A stretch of DNA of 64,000 bases from an uncultured Acidobacteriia bacterium (lineage in GTDB: Bacteria; Acidobacteriota; Terriglobia; Bryobacterales; Bryobacteraceae): positions 62,001 through 126,000 of the forward strand of contig CAIKMJ010000022.1 in the NCBI GenBank assembly GCA_903828455.1. Reading direction: 5' to 3'. The position numbers were made by a program, and so were the translations under genes. How positions within the stretch are numbered: the stretch's first letter is position 1; each line of letters opens with the position of its first letter. Under the pieces are notes generated by a model. The model saw only the letters and a program-made list of their open reading frames with translations, was not told where the DNA came from and ran no database searches. Shown in pieces: positions 41,447-49,143 of the stretch.

Positions 41447-43765
41447 TCACACAATCCCCCACTTCCGCCGCAGCCACCATTCGCCGAACCGCAGCCCCAC
41501 CAGCAGCAAAAACACCGCCGGCAGATTCCACAATTCCCGCGTCTCCCGCATCGTCACCCCGGCCTCGGAAAACGGAATCGCCGCCGGAAGTTTGCCCAGA
41601 TCCTCGGCCTTCCAGTACTGTCCGCCCGTCTGTGCCGCCAGGTGTTCCAGCAGTTCGCGGTTCTGCTCCGTGTGGAAATTCTCCGCCACCCCGTCCATGC
41701 GCTGGAACGTCAGCACATCGCGCCCCAGTTCCGCCATCTTGCCGGTCTTCGGGTCATGCCGCTGTGCCGTCACTTCCGTCAGATACGAACCCGCCTTCGT
41801 CGCCGACCACGCCGCCTGAAAATGCCCCGGGCTGTCCGGCACCGGCGTCATCTCCACCAGCGCGCTCAGTCCGCCCGGCCCCAGAATGTGCGCTTCCACC
41901 TTTGCATCCGGCGCCGGATTGTACTGCTGATCCCGCACCTCCGCCGTCAGCGCCACCGCGCCGTTATCCAGCAGCATCTGCGCCGGAATCGCCGCCGTCA
42001 CATGCCCCGGCGTATCCGAAACCACCCACCGCAACAATTGCTGCCAGAACAAATCGTGCGCCGTATCGCCCAGCGGCAGGCTCATCTGCCAGCGCCAGCT
42101 TCCGCCCGTCGCCATGATCGCCGTCCGCCCGCGCCCGAAACTCTCGGTAATCAGCAGCGGCAGCTTCTTCCCCTCCGGCGTGATCATATTCGCCAGCACA
42201 TCCGCGCCCGGCTTCGGCGTACCCGGGTCTTCGTAATCCATCAGGTACGGCAGCTTCTTCCACTTCGCCGCATTCGCATCGCGGTCGTCCAGCAGCCGCG
42301 TGATGATGCTGTCCATGCCGGATGGCGCCAGCTCCGCCGTCGTATGCGCCGTGCCGTTCTTCGGATCCGCCTCGCGATGAAACGTCCCCGGCTGCGTCGG
42401 CAGCACCGTCGGCAGCAAATCCGTGATCGACGACGCATTCCACCCGCCGTCCGCCAGCGCAAACTGCCCGCCCAGCATCAGCAGCCCGCCCCCCCGCCGG
42501 TCCACAAACTGCCGGATCAGCTCCTGCTGCGCCGCCGAAAAATAGCCCGCCTCCACCGACCCGATAATCAGCCCCTGGTACCCGAACAAATCCTCCGCCC
42601 GCGTCGGAAAGCCCGCCTCCAGCTCCTTCGGATCGTTTATCCCCTGCCGGTATATCTTCGTCCCGCTCGTCCGGTCAATCGAGGCGATCTGCACCATCCG
42701 GTCATCCGCCTCCGCCTGCCGGATGAACTTGTACTCCCACCGCGGCTCGCCTTCCATATACAGGATGCGCCGCGTCTCCGCGCTCGCCGTCACCGCCCGC
42801 GTCAGCGTATTGTTCGCCGTGCTCTCCTCGCCCGCCAGCGGCGACGCCTCAATCTGCAGCGTCTTCGCGCCCGCTCCGCCCACGTCGAACATCACAATCT
42901 CGGTCTGCTGATTGCCATCCGGCCCCAGCGTCACCGCGTGCGACGCCAGCGCCTTCACCTGCCCGTTCGCCCCCACGTCCCGCACCGTCAGGTTGATCTT
43001 CTGCCCCGCATATCCCCGCTGATGCAGCGTCACCTTCGCCGCCAGCCGTGAATTGGCCAGCGCGCGCGGCGCAATCACCGCATCGTCCAGCTCCACGTCG
43101 TGCCCAGCGTGCTCGCGCCCCAGCCCCACCGTGTGTACCGGAATGTGCCGCGCCCGCAGCGTGTTGATCGCCTCCGTGCTGATCCCGCCCGTGTTGTCGC
43201 CGCCGTCGCTCAGCAGCACCACCGCGCCAATCGGCAAATCGCTGGTCTCCGCGCTCAGCTGCTTCAGGCTGTCGCCGATCCGCGTCGATGGCGCGCTCGT
43301 CTGCAGCTCCTTCAGATCTTCAATCCGCCCCGGCGCCGCATCCACCCGGTACAGCCGCGTCTGGAACGATTTCTTCAGGCTGTCCAGCACCCCGCCCTGC
43401 AGCGCCTTCACCGCCTGCGCCTGCCGCGTCGCGCCGCCTTCCTGAATCCCCATGCTGCGCGAATCGTCCACCAGCACCGCCACAATGTTCTGCTGCGGCT
43501 TCAGCTCCGAAACCGTGATCGCCGGCTGCCACAGCAACACCAGCACCACCGCCGCCAGCAGCGTCTGCATCCCCCAGATCATCCAGGACCGCCACCCGCG
43601 CACCCCCGGCGCCGCCTCCGCCTGCCGCGACCGGATCAGCCACGCCAGCCCCCCAGCCGCCGCCACAATGAGCAGCACCAGCGCCCACTTCGGCCACGCC
43701 CCCAGCAGAGCGAACTGGCCTCGCGAATATACCGACTGCGGATATTTAAAAAGGAACTCGAACAT
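41447..43765 (-). CDS. vWA and GATase1-like membrane protein
   Basis: A 772-residue protein with two N-terminal helices ('WALVLLIVAAAGGLAWLI', 'WMIWGMQTLLAAVVLVLLW') and a vWA domain (~90-270) with the metal motif 'VLVDDSRSMG' and 'VVLLSDGGDN'. A CARDB-like beta-sandwich follows. Then comes a class I glutamine-amidotransferase-like fold without catalytic Cys ('GLIIGSVEAGYFSAAQQELIRQFVDRRGGGLLMLGG', 'GRGRTAIMATGGSWRWQM'). A last helix ends it ('LWNLPAVFLLLVGLRFGEWWL'). Most of the protein is periplasmic. It is the second gene of the operon after the DUF4159 gene. The layout matches proteins found with BatA/DUF4159 in Acidobacteriota and Planctomycetota. Confidence 0.85.
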   Translation of the reverse strand: MFEFLFKYPQSVYSRGQFALLGAWPKWALVLLIVAAAGGLAWLIRSRQAEAAPGVRGWRSWMIWGMQTLLAAVVLVLLWQPAITVSELKPQQNIVAVLVDDSRSMGIQEGGATRQAQAVKALQGGVLDSLKKSFQTRLYRVDAAPGRIEDLKELQTSAPSTRIGDSLKQLSAETSDLPIGAVVLLSDGGDNTGGISTEAINTLRARHIPVHTVGLGREHAGHDVELDDAVIAPRALANSRLAAKVTLHQRGYAGQKINLTVRDVGANGQVKALASHAVTLGPDGNQQTEIVMFDVGGAGAKTLQIEASPLAGEESTANNTLTRAVTASAETRRILYMEGEPRWEYKFIRQAEADDRMVQIASIDRTSGTKIYRQGINDPKELEAGFPTRAEDLFGYQGLIIGSVEAGYFSAAQQELIRQFVDRRGGGLLMLGGQFALADGGWNASSITDLLPTVLPTQPGTFHREADPKNGTAHTTAELAPSGMDSIITRLLDDRDANAAKWKKLPYLMDYEDPGTPKPGADVLANMITPEGKKLPLLITESFGRGRTAIMATGGSWRWQMSLPLGDTAHDLFWQQLLRWVVSDTPGHVTAAIPAQMLLDNGAVALTAEVRDQQYNPAPDAKVEAHILGPGGLSALVEMTPVPDSPGHFQAAWSATKAGSYLTEVTAQRHDPKTGKMAELGRDVLTFQRMDGVAENFHTEQNRELLEHLAAQTGGQYWKAEDLGKLPAAIPFSEAGVTMRETRELWNLPAVFLLLVGLRFGEWWLRRKWGIV

Positions 43766-43816
43766 GAACTCGTTGGCTGCCCCTGGTCTCTGTCTGCGCG
43801 TGCGCTCGGTTCATGT

Positions 43817-44605
43817 TCAGTGCGTCATCGAATACGTGATGTAGTTGAGGACGATGCGGAACGCAAGTCCGGAAAACTTCTCCGGATACTCCGGCGTATC
43901 CGCCCACTCCCACGCATCGCCCAGATGCATGTTCGCGCAGATCGCCACCATGATCCGCCCGTGGTCGTCGCGTATCGCCCTCCACAACGGCACGTACCCG
44001 TCTTTCTCATACGTGCGTCCCGTGTTGACGTAAACTTCGCTCGGAATCTGAAACTTCTCGTTGATGTCGTACAGCACGTGGTAGATCTCGTCGTTGTCCT
44101 TCAGATCTTCCACCGGCCGGTCCGGCAGCACCTGCCGCATCCCCGCCATGAAGTGCTGCCAGTCGTCGGTCCCGTGGAAATCGTCCACCATCAGGAACCC
44201 GCCCTTCAGCAGATAATCGTGCAGCCGCTTCGCTTCTTCTTCCGTGAACGTCCACGTGTTCACGTCCACCGCATAAATCCACGGATAGTCGAACAAATGG
44301 TCGCTCGCCAGATCCGTCACATTCAGCGCCGACGGCGAATGGATCCTCGTCAGCCGCCGCAGCGCAATCAGGCAGTCGTTATCCGCCTTCGGATAATCCC
44401 TCGACCACGACCCGCCCCGGCTCCGGTACCCGAAACTGCTCCCGCTCGCATACCCCGACGTGTACTGCAGCCGGCTCCAGTAAAACTCCGACGGCACCAT
44501 CCCGCCGTACGAATAATATTGCTGGCGTCCGTATTGCATCGCGGACAGGCCCGCGCTCAGCACAAGCAGAACAGAAACGGCGGTGACGGCTGGCACCAGC
44601 TTCAT
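43817..44605 (-). CDS. DUF4159-domain exported protein
   Basis: The 262-residue protein has a signal peptide ('MKLVPAVTAVSVLLVLSAGLSAMQYG'), a Tyr/Ser/Gly-rich linker and the DUF4159 domain. Visible blocks are 'IHSPSALNVTDLASDHLFDYPWIYAVDVNTWTFTEEEAKRLHDYLLKGGFLMVDDFHG', 'ICANMHLGDAWEWADTPEYPEKFSGLAFRIVLNYITYSMTH'. The fold resembles a class I amidotransferase without its catalytic triad. It is the first gene of the vWA operon. An 18-bp duplication lies just upstream of its start. Confidence 0.88.
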   Translation of the reverse strand: MKLVPAVTAVSVLLVLSAGLSAMQYGRQQYYSYGGMVPSEFYWSRLQYTSGYASGSSFGYRSRGGSWSRDYPKADNDCLIALRRLTRIHSPSALNVTDLASDHLFDYPWIYAVDVNTWTFTEEEAKRLHDYLLKGGFLMVDDFHGTDDWQHFMAGMRQVLPDRPVEDLKDNDEIYHVLYDINEKFQIPSEVYVNTGRTYEKDGYVPLWRAIRDDHGRIMVAICANMHLGDAWEWADTPEYPEKFSGLAFRIVLNYITYSMTH

Positions 44606-44614
44606 AATTCGAGT

Positions 44615-44650
44615 CCCTCGGACAGCTATAAACCCTCAGACAGCTCTAAA
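44615..44650. repeat. 18-bp tandem duplication at a gene boundary
   Basis: Two 18-bp units (ccctcggacagctataaa / ccctcagacagctctaaa) begin ten bases upstream of the DUF4159 start codon, in the leader of the vWA operon. Confidence 0.8.
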
Positions 44651-44780
44651 TATGACGACTGCAACGAAGATGATTAGAAGAGTATCAGAACCGTAACAGC
44701 TTCTCCAGCGCGCCGCCCCGATCCCTGATAATCTCGTCTTTCCGGCACCGCGCCGGACCACTGCCCAGGAGGCCATCCCG

Positions 44781-46835
44781 GTGAACCGCTTCGTCGTCTC
44801 TCTCTCCGCCGCTCTCTCTCTCATCGCCCCCGCCGCGCTCCACGCCCGCGTCGCCGGAATCGAGATCGCCTCGCGCGCCCCCGCCTTCGCCGGCCGCACC
44901 TTCGGCAATACCGGCGCCTACGAAAAAATCAAAGGCGTCGCCACCGGCGAAATCGACCCCAAAGATCCCCGCAACGCCCTCATCACCGACCTCGCCCTCG
45001 CCCCCCGCAACGCCCGCGGCCTCGTCGAATACCGCACCAACTTCACCCTCGTCAAGCCCGTCGATATGAGCCGCTCCTCCGGCGTCGTCGTCTACAACGT
45101 CGTCAACCGCGGCCGCCACGGCGGACCCTCCGAATTCCACATCGGCGGCGACCCCGGCGACGGCTTCCTCTATAAGCTCGGCCACACCCTCCTCTGGTCC
45201 GGCTGGCAGGGCGACATCCCGCTCACCACCGACGGCTCCGACCTCGAAGGCATCGACGTCCCCGTCGCCCGCAATCCCGACGGCTCCTCCGTCACCGGCC
45301 CCGTCTGGAACCGCTTCACCGGCGCCACCGGCTCCACCCAGGCCCTCGCCAACACCGCCGGCCGCGCCCCCGCCACGCTCGACACCGCCCAGGCCAGACT
45401 CATCTCCGCCACCTCCGAATCCCCCTCCGGCCTCAAGTCCGGCATCACCGCCATCCCCGCCTCCGACTGGGCCTTCGCCGATTGCCGCACCGTCCCCTTC
45501 CCCGGCACGCCCGACCCCACCCGCCTCTGTCTCAAATCCGGCTTCAACAAGGCGCTCCTCTACGAACTCACCTACACCGCCAAAGATCCCTACGTCCTCG
45601 GCGTCGGCCTCGCCGCCATGCGCGACGTCATCTCCTTCTTCCGCTACTCCGCCGCCGAAACCGGCAGCGGCAGCAACCCCCTCGCCGGCGCCGTCCCCCA
45701 CACCATCTGCACCGGCAGCTCCCAGTCCGGCCGCCTCGAAAAGCAGTTCCTCAACCTCGGTTTCAATGAGGATGAATCCGGCCGCATCGTCTGCGACGGC
45801 ATGAACACCCGCATCGCCGGCATGCTCGGCGGCTTCAACGTCCGCTTCGCCAGCCCCGGCGACATCGCCGAACTCTTCGATCCCGGCGCCGACGGCCCGC
45901 TCTGGTGGTCCGATTACACCGACGCCGCCCGCGCCCACTCCTCCTCGGGCATCCTCCACCGCTGCCAGGCCTCCCACACCTGCCCCCTCATCACCGAAAC
46001 CTACGGCGGCCCCGAAGTCTGGTACACCCACATCACCGTCGGTCTCCTCGGCACCGACGCCAAAGCCGACCTCCCTCTCCCCGCCAACGTCCGCCGCTAC
46101 TACCACCCCGGCACCCCCCACGGCGGCGGCGCCGGCGGCTTTAACCTCGGCACCCCCTCGCCCGACCCCGCCGTCTTCGCCACCAACCCCAACCCCGAGC
46201 GCGAAACCGACCGCGCCCTCTTCGTCGCCCTCACCGACTGGGTCGTCCACAACACCCCTCCCCCTCCCAGCGCCGACCCGCGCCTCGCCGACGGCCTCCT
46301 CGTCCCCCCCACCTCCGCCGCCATGGGCTGGCCCGCCATCCCCAACTCGCCCCGCCCCGACGGCGTCATCAGTCCCGTCCTCGACTACGACTACGGCCCG
46401 GCCTTCCGCTACAACGACGATTCCGGCGTCATCTCCACCGTCCCGCCCCTCGTCCGCCGCACCATTCCCGTCCTCGTCCCCAGGGTCGATGCCGACGGCA
46501 ACGAACTCGGCGGCCTCCCCTCCCTCCTCCACCGCCTCCCCCTCGGTACTTACACCAGCTGGAATCCCATCCCCGACGGCCCGCTCAAAGGCCGCGAGCG
46601 CGCCCTCGCCGCCGGCTACCTGCCCTTCGCCCGCACCAAAGCCGAACGCCTCGCCACCGGCGACCCCCGCCTCTCCATCGAGGAACGCTACCCCGGCGCC
46701 GCCGCCTACTACGCCGCCGCCGTCGCCCAGGCCGCCGACATGGTCAAGCAACGTCTGCTGCTGCCCGAAGACGCCATCCGCCTCCTCGGCCAGTTGATGA
46801 CGGACGTCGAAACCGGCAAGCTCTTCAACCATTAG
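44781..46835 (+). CDS. Secreted Abhydrolase_10-type (alpha/beta hydrolase domain) protein
   Basis: The start is a GTG with an AGGAGG site about nine bases upstream, opening a signal peptide ('RFVVSLSAALSLIAPAALHA'). The 684-residue product matches the large 'alpha/beta hydrolase domain' family: 'AFAGRTFGNTGAYEKIKGVATGEIDPKDPRNALITDLALAPRN', 'VVVYNVVNRG' and the likely nucleophile elbow 'CTGSSQSGRLEKQFLNLGFNEDE'. A late His-bearing block is 'YYHPGTPHGGG'. Substrate is unknown, possibly an ester. Codon use is extreme, with third positions almost all C and long C runs, more so than its neighbours. Confidence 0.82.
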   Translation: MNRFVVSLSAALSLIAPAALHARVAGIEIASRAPAFAGRTFGNTGAYEKIKGVATGEIDPKDPRNALITDLALAPRNARGLVEYRTNFTLVKPVDMSRSSGVVVYNVVNRGRHGGPSEFHIGGDPGDGFLYKLGHTLLWSGWQGDIPLTTDGSDLEGIDVPVARNPDGSSVTGPVWNRFTGATGSTQALANTAGRAPATLDTAQARLISATSESPSGLKSGITAIPASDWAFADCRTVPFPGTPDPTRLCLKSGFNKALLYELTYTAKDPYVLGVGLAAMRDVISFFRYSAAETGSGSNPLAGAVPHTICTGSSQSGRLEKQFLNLGFNEDESGRIVCDGMNTRIAGMLGGFNVRFASPGDIAELFDPGADGPLWWSDYTDAARAHSSSGILHRCQASHTCPLITETYGGPEVWYTHITVGLLGTDAKADLPLPANVRRYYHPGTPHGGGAGGFNLGTPSPDPAVFATNPNPERETDRALFVALTDWVVHNTPPPPSADPRLADGLLVPPTSAAMGWPAIPNSPRPDGVISPVLDYDYGPAFRYNDDSGVISTVPPLVRRTIPVLVPRVDADGNELGGLPSLLHRLPLGTYTSWNPIPDGPLKGRERALAAGYLPFARTKAERLATGDPRLSIEERYPGAAAYYAAAVAQAADMVKQRLLLPEDAIRLLGQLMTDVETGKLFNH

Positions 46836-46852
46836 CCCTGCGAATTCAAACT

Positions 46853-47119
46853 ATGCGAGGCCAAACAGCAATCCGCACACTCACCATCCGTATTCCCGAG
46901 GGCAAGCACGAGCGCTTGCGCAATCTGGCGAAGGCCCGCGGCGTGAGCCTCAACCGCCTCATCGACGAACTCGCCACCGTCGCTCTGGCCGAATACGACA
47001 GCGAAACCCGTTTCCGCGCCATGGCCGCCCGCGGCTCCCGCCAGACCGGACTCGCCCTGCTCGAAAAGCTCGATCTCGAAAAGCTCGATCTTGAAAAGCT
47101 CGATCGCGCGTTTTCCTGA
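46853..47119 (+). CDS. Ribbon-helix-helix DNA-binding protein (antitoxin-like)
   Basis: The 88-residue protein has an Arc/MetJ-type ribbon-helix-helix ('IRTLTIRIPEGKHERLRNLAKARGVSLNRLIDELATVALAEYD'), usual in CopG/HicB-type antitoxins. The conserved-looking tail ('FRAMAARGSRQTGLALLEKLD') is extended by a threefold 'LEKLD' repeat encoded by a 15-bp unit. No toxin gene (PIN, RelE or HicA) follows; the next 540 bases are non-coding. It may be a solitary regulator or a remnant of a toxin-antitoxin module. It starts 17 bp after the hydrolase gene. Confidence 0.8.
   Translation: MRGQTAIRTLTIRIPEGKHERLRNLAKARGVSLNRLIDELATVALAEYDSETRFRAMAARGSRQTGLALLEKLDLEKLDLEKLDRAFS
47060..47104 (+). repeat. 15-bp in-frame tandem repeat (three units)
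   Basis: Three 15-bp units (ctcgaaaagctcgat twice, then cttgaaaagctcgat) encode LEKLD three times near the C-terminus of the ribbon-helix-helix protein. Confidence 0.92.
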
Positions 47120-47662
47120 TCTGCCCAACCCTCCGCGCGCGAGTCACAGCCGCTTTTTGCTGATTGCAAACGACTTCCGCACCTCACTCCGCGCCGTTGC
47201 GCTAAACTGCGGCCGGACCCATGACTTCATCAAGGCGACTTCATCAAGGCGATTTCATCACGGCAAAACTGGCATCACGCCAAAACTGGCTTCGTTTTTT
47301 CAAATTGCCACGCGCGCGAATCGGCACACCTTCCGGCGGCAAAAACCGCGCCCGATTCGCCGCATTGTGTGGCTTTCTCGCCTCCGCTGCGCCCGCGGCT
47401 TGGGTTCGTTTTTTCAAATTCCTCCTCAACCCTCAGGATCGTGGCCGCATGACTACACTTCCGCGCCGATGTGTCGCATTTACGCCGCACTTCAGCCCGC
47501 CGGCTTGGGTTCGTTTTTTCAATTTCCCGCCGCTTCTGCACCCGGTGTCGCACCCCGTGTCGAGTCCCGTGAGGCACCCCGCTGCCCCCGCCAATCCATA
47601 AAGCGATACTATGTTCCACAGACGGAACTCCGTCATCGGCACTTCACAATCGGCACTTCACC
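47120..47662. repeat. Repeat-rich non-coding region with three copies of a TTCGTTTTTTCAAWTT motif
   Basis: No supported gene lies in these ~540 bases. They hold a 14-bp repeat gacttcatcaaggc x3 (47223-47264), a 16-bp near-repeat of caaaactggc (47264-47289), three spaced copies of TTCGTTTTTTCAAWTT (47291-47306, 47405-47420, 47510-47525; the last two preceded by GGCTTGGG), and a 14-bp duplication atcggcacttcac (47635-47662) ending at the next ATG. Confidence 0.8.
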
Positions 47663-49120
47663 ATGCAACGACGCGACTTCATGAAAATCGCCGCCGCGGC
47701 CGCCGCCGCCGGCACCCGGCTCCCGGGCCAGCAAATGCAGATGCAGATGCAAACGCCCATGCAGTCCTTCCTCACCCCCTCCGGCCCGCAGGACATTGCC
47801 AAAACCGAGTTCAATCTCCAGATCGCCCCCGTCACCGTCGAACTGGCGCCCAACCGCATCGTCAGCACCGTCGGCTACAACGGCACCTCGCCTGGCCCGC
47901 GCCTGCGGATGAAGGAAGGCGTTCCCGTCACCGTCAACGTCGTCAATGACACGGACGTCCCCGAAACCGTCCACTTCCACGGCCTCCTTATCCCTTCCGA
48001 CGTCGATGGCTCCGAGGAAGAAGGCACCCCCGTCGTCCCCCCGCACGGCAAGCGCAGCTACACCTTCACCCCCACCCCCGCCGGCACCCGCTGGTACCAC
48101 ACCCACACCATGTCGATGGACGACCTCCATCGCGGCAGCTTCACCGGCCAGTTCGGCTTCCTCATCGTCGAAGGCGCCAACAACCCCGGCAATTACGACT
48201 CCGAACACTACCTCGCCCTCCGCGACTGGGAGCCCTACTTCACCAACCAGTCCATGGATAACGACGATCTCGACGCCAACGGCCCCCAGCCCGAGCGGCC
48301 CGCCACCATGGACACCCGCCCCGCCGGCATGGAAGTCGCCTCCGACATCTACTCCATCAACGACAAAGCCCTCGGGGCCGGCGAACCCATCCGCGTCAGC
48401 CAGGGCCAGCGCGTCATGTTCCACTTCCTGAACGCCAGCGCCATTGAGATCCGCCACATCGCCCTGCCCGGCCACCGCTTCAACGTCATTGCGCTCGACG
48501 GCAACCCCGTCCCCGTCCCCGCCGCCGTCGATGTCTTAATGCTCGGCCCCGGCGAACGCATCGATTGCTGGGTCGAAATGAATCATCCCGGCGTCTGGAT
48601 CATGGGCGCTCCCGAAGACGCCGTGCGCGAAGGCGGTCTCGGCATCGTCATCGAGTACGCCAATCAGCACCGCACCCCGCAATGGGTCGCCCCGCCCAAA
48701 TCCAGCTGGGACTACACTATCTTCGGCAAGCCGCCCTCCGGCCCCGCCCCCACCGAACACATCGACATGTTGTTTGAAAAGGTGCCGCGCGGCGCCGGCA
48801 AGTTCAACAGCTTTACCGTCAACGGCAAGCCCTATCCGCATGACGACGAATTTGTGCTGAAGCAGGGCACGCGCTACCGCCTTACCTTTCACAACCGCAC
48901 CGACGACTCGCACCCGATGCACCTGCATCGCCACCAGCTGGAAATCGCCGAAATCTACGGCAAACCAACCTCCGGCGTCATCAAGGACACCGTCGTCGTC
49001 CCCACCTACGGTCGCGCCAGCGTCGACTTCATCGCCGACCAGCCCGGCCTCACGCTCTTCCACTGCCACATCCAGCAGCACATGGACTACGGCTTCAAGG
49101 CAATGTTGCGCTACGCCTGA
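47663..49120 (+). CDS. Multicopper oxidase, Tat-exported
   Basis: The 485-residue protein has a Tat-like leader ('MQRRDFMKIAAAAAAAG') and a short Met/Gln-rich stretch ('QMQMQMQTPMQ'), which may bind copper. All four copper-binding blocks are present: 'VHFHGLL', 'WYHTHTMS', 'HPMHLHRHQLE' and 'LFHCHIQQHMDYGF'. The last contains the type 1 Cys flanked by His residues and a Met-position candidate. Three cupredoxin domains fit a laccase-like enzyme oxidising phenols, metals or Cu(I). The ATG directly follows a 14-bp tandem duplication. No ribosome site is obvious. Confidence 0.93.
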   Translation: MQRRDFMKIAAAAAAAGTRLPGQQMQMQMQTPMQSFLTPSGPQDIAKTEFNLQIAPVTVELAPNRIVSTVGYNGTSPGPRLRMKEGVPVTVNVVNDTDVPETVHFHGLLIPSDVDGSEEEGTPVVPPHGKRSYTFTPTPAGTRWYHTHTMSMDDLHRGSFTGQFGFLIVEGANNPGNYDSEHYLALRDWEPYFTNQSMDNDDLDANGPQPERPATMDTRPAGMEVASDIYSINDKALGAGEPIRVSQGQRVMFHFLNASAIEIRHIALPGHRFNVIALDGNPVPVPAAVDVLMLGPGERIDCWVEMNHPGVWIMGAPEDAVREGGLGIVIEYANQHRTPQWVAPPKSSWDYTIFGKPPSGPAPTEHIDMLFEKVPRGAGKFNSFTVNGKPYPHDDEFVLKQGTRYRLTFHNRTDDSHPMHLHRHQLEIAEIYGKPTSGVIKDTVVVPTYGRASVDFIADQPGLTLFHCHIQQHMDYGFKAMLRYA

Positions 49121-49143
49121 TGTGAACTATTGATGTGAACTAT
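49118..49143. repeat. 13-bp tandem duplication at a gene boundary
   Basis: tgatgtgaactat is repeated exactly twice, starting at the multicopper oxidase stop codon and running into the 3' end of the convergent DUF4091 gene. Confidence 0.9.

Noticed and set aside
44685-46832. 715-residue minus-strand ORF opposite the Abhydrolase_10 gene
   Set aside because: Repeated Gly/Val/Glu composition follows from the C-ending codons of the real gene, which also has a ribosome site and signal peptide.
47223-47662. CRISPR array in the repeat-rich region
   Set aside because: Repeats are too short and unevenly spaced, with no 28-37 bp direct repeats and no cas genes.
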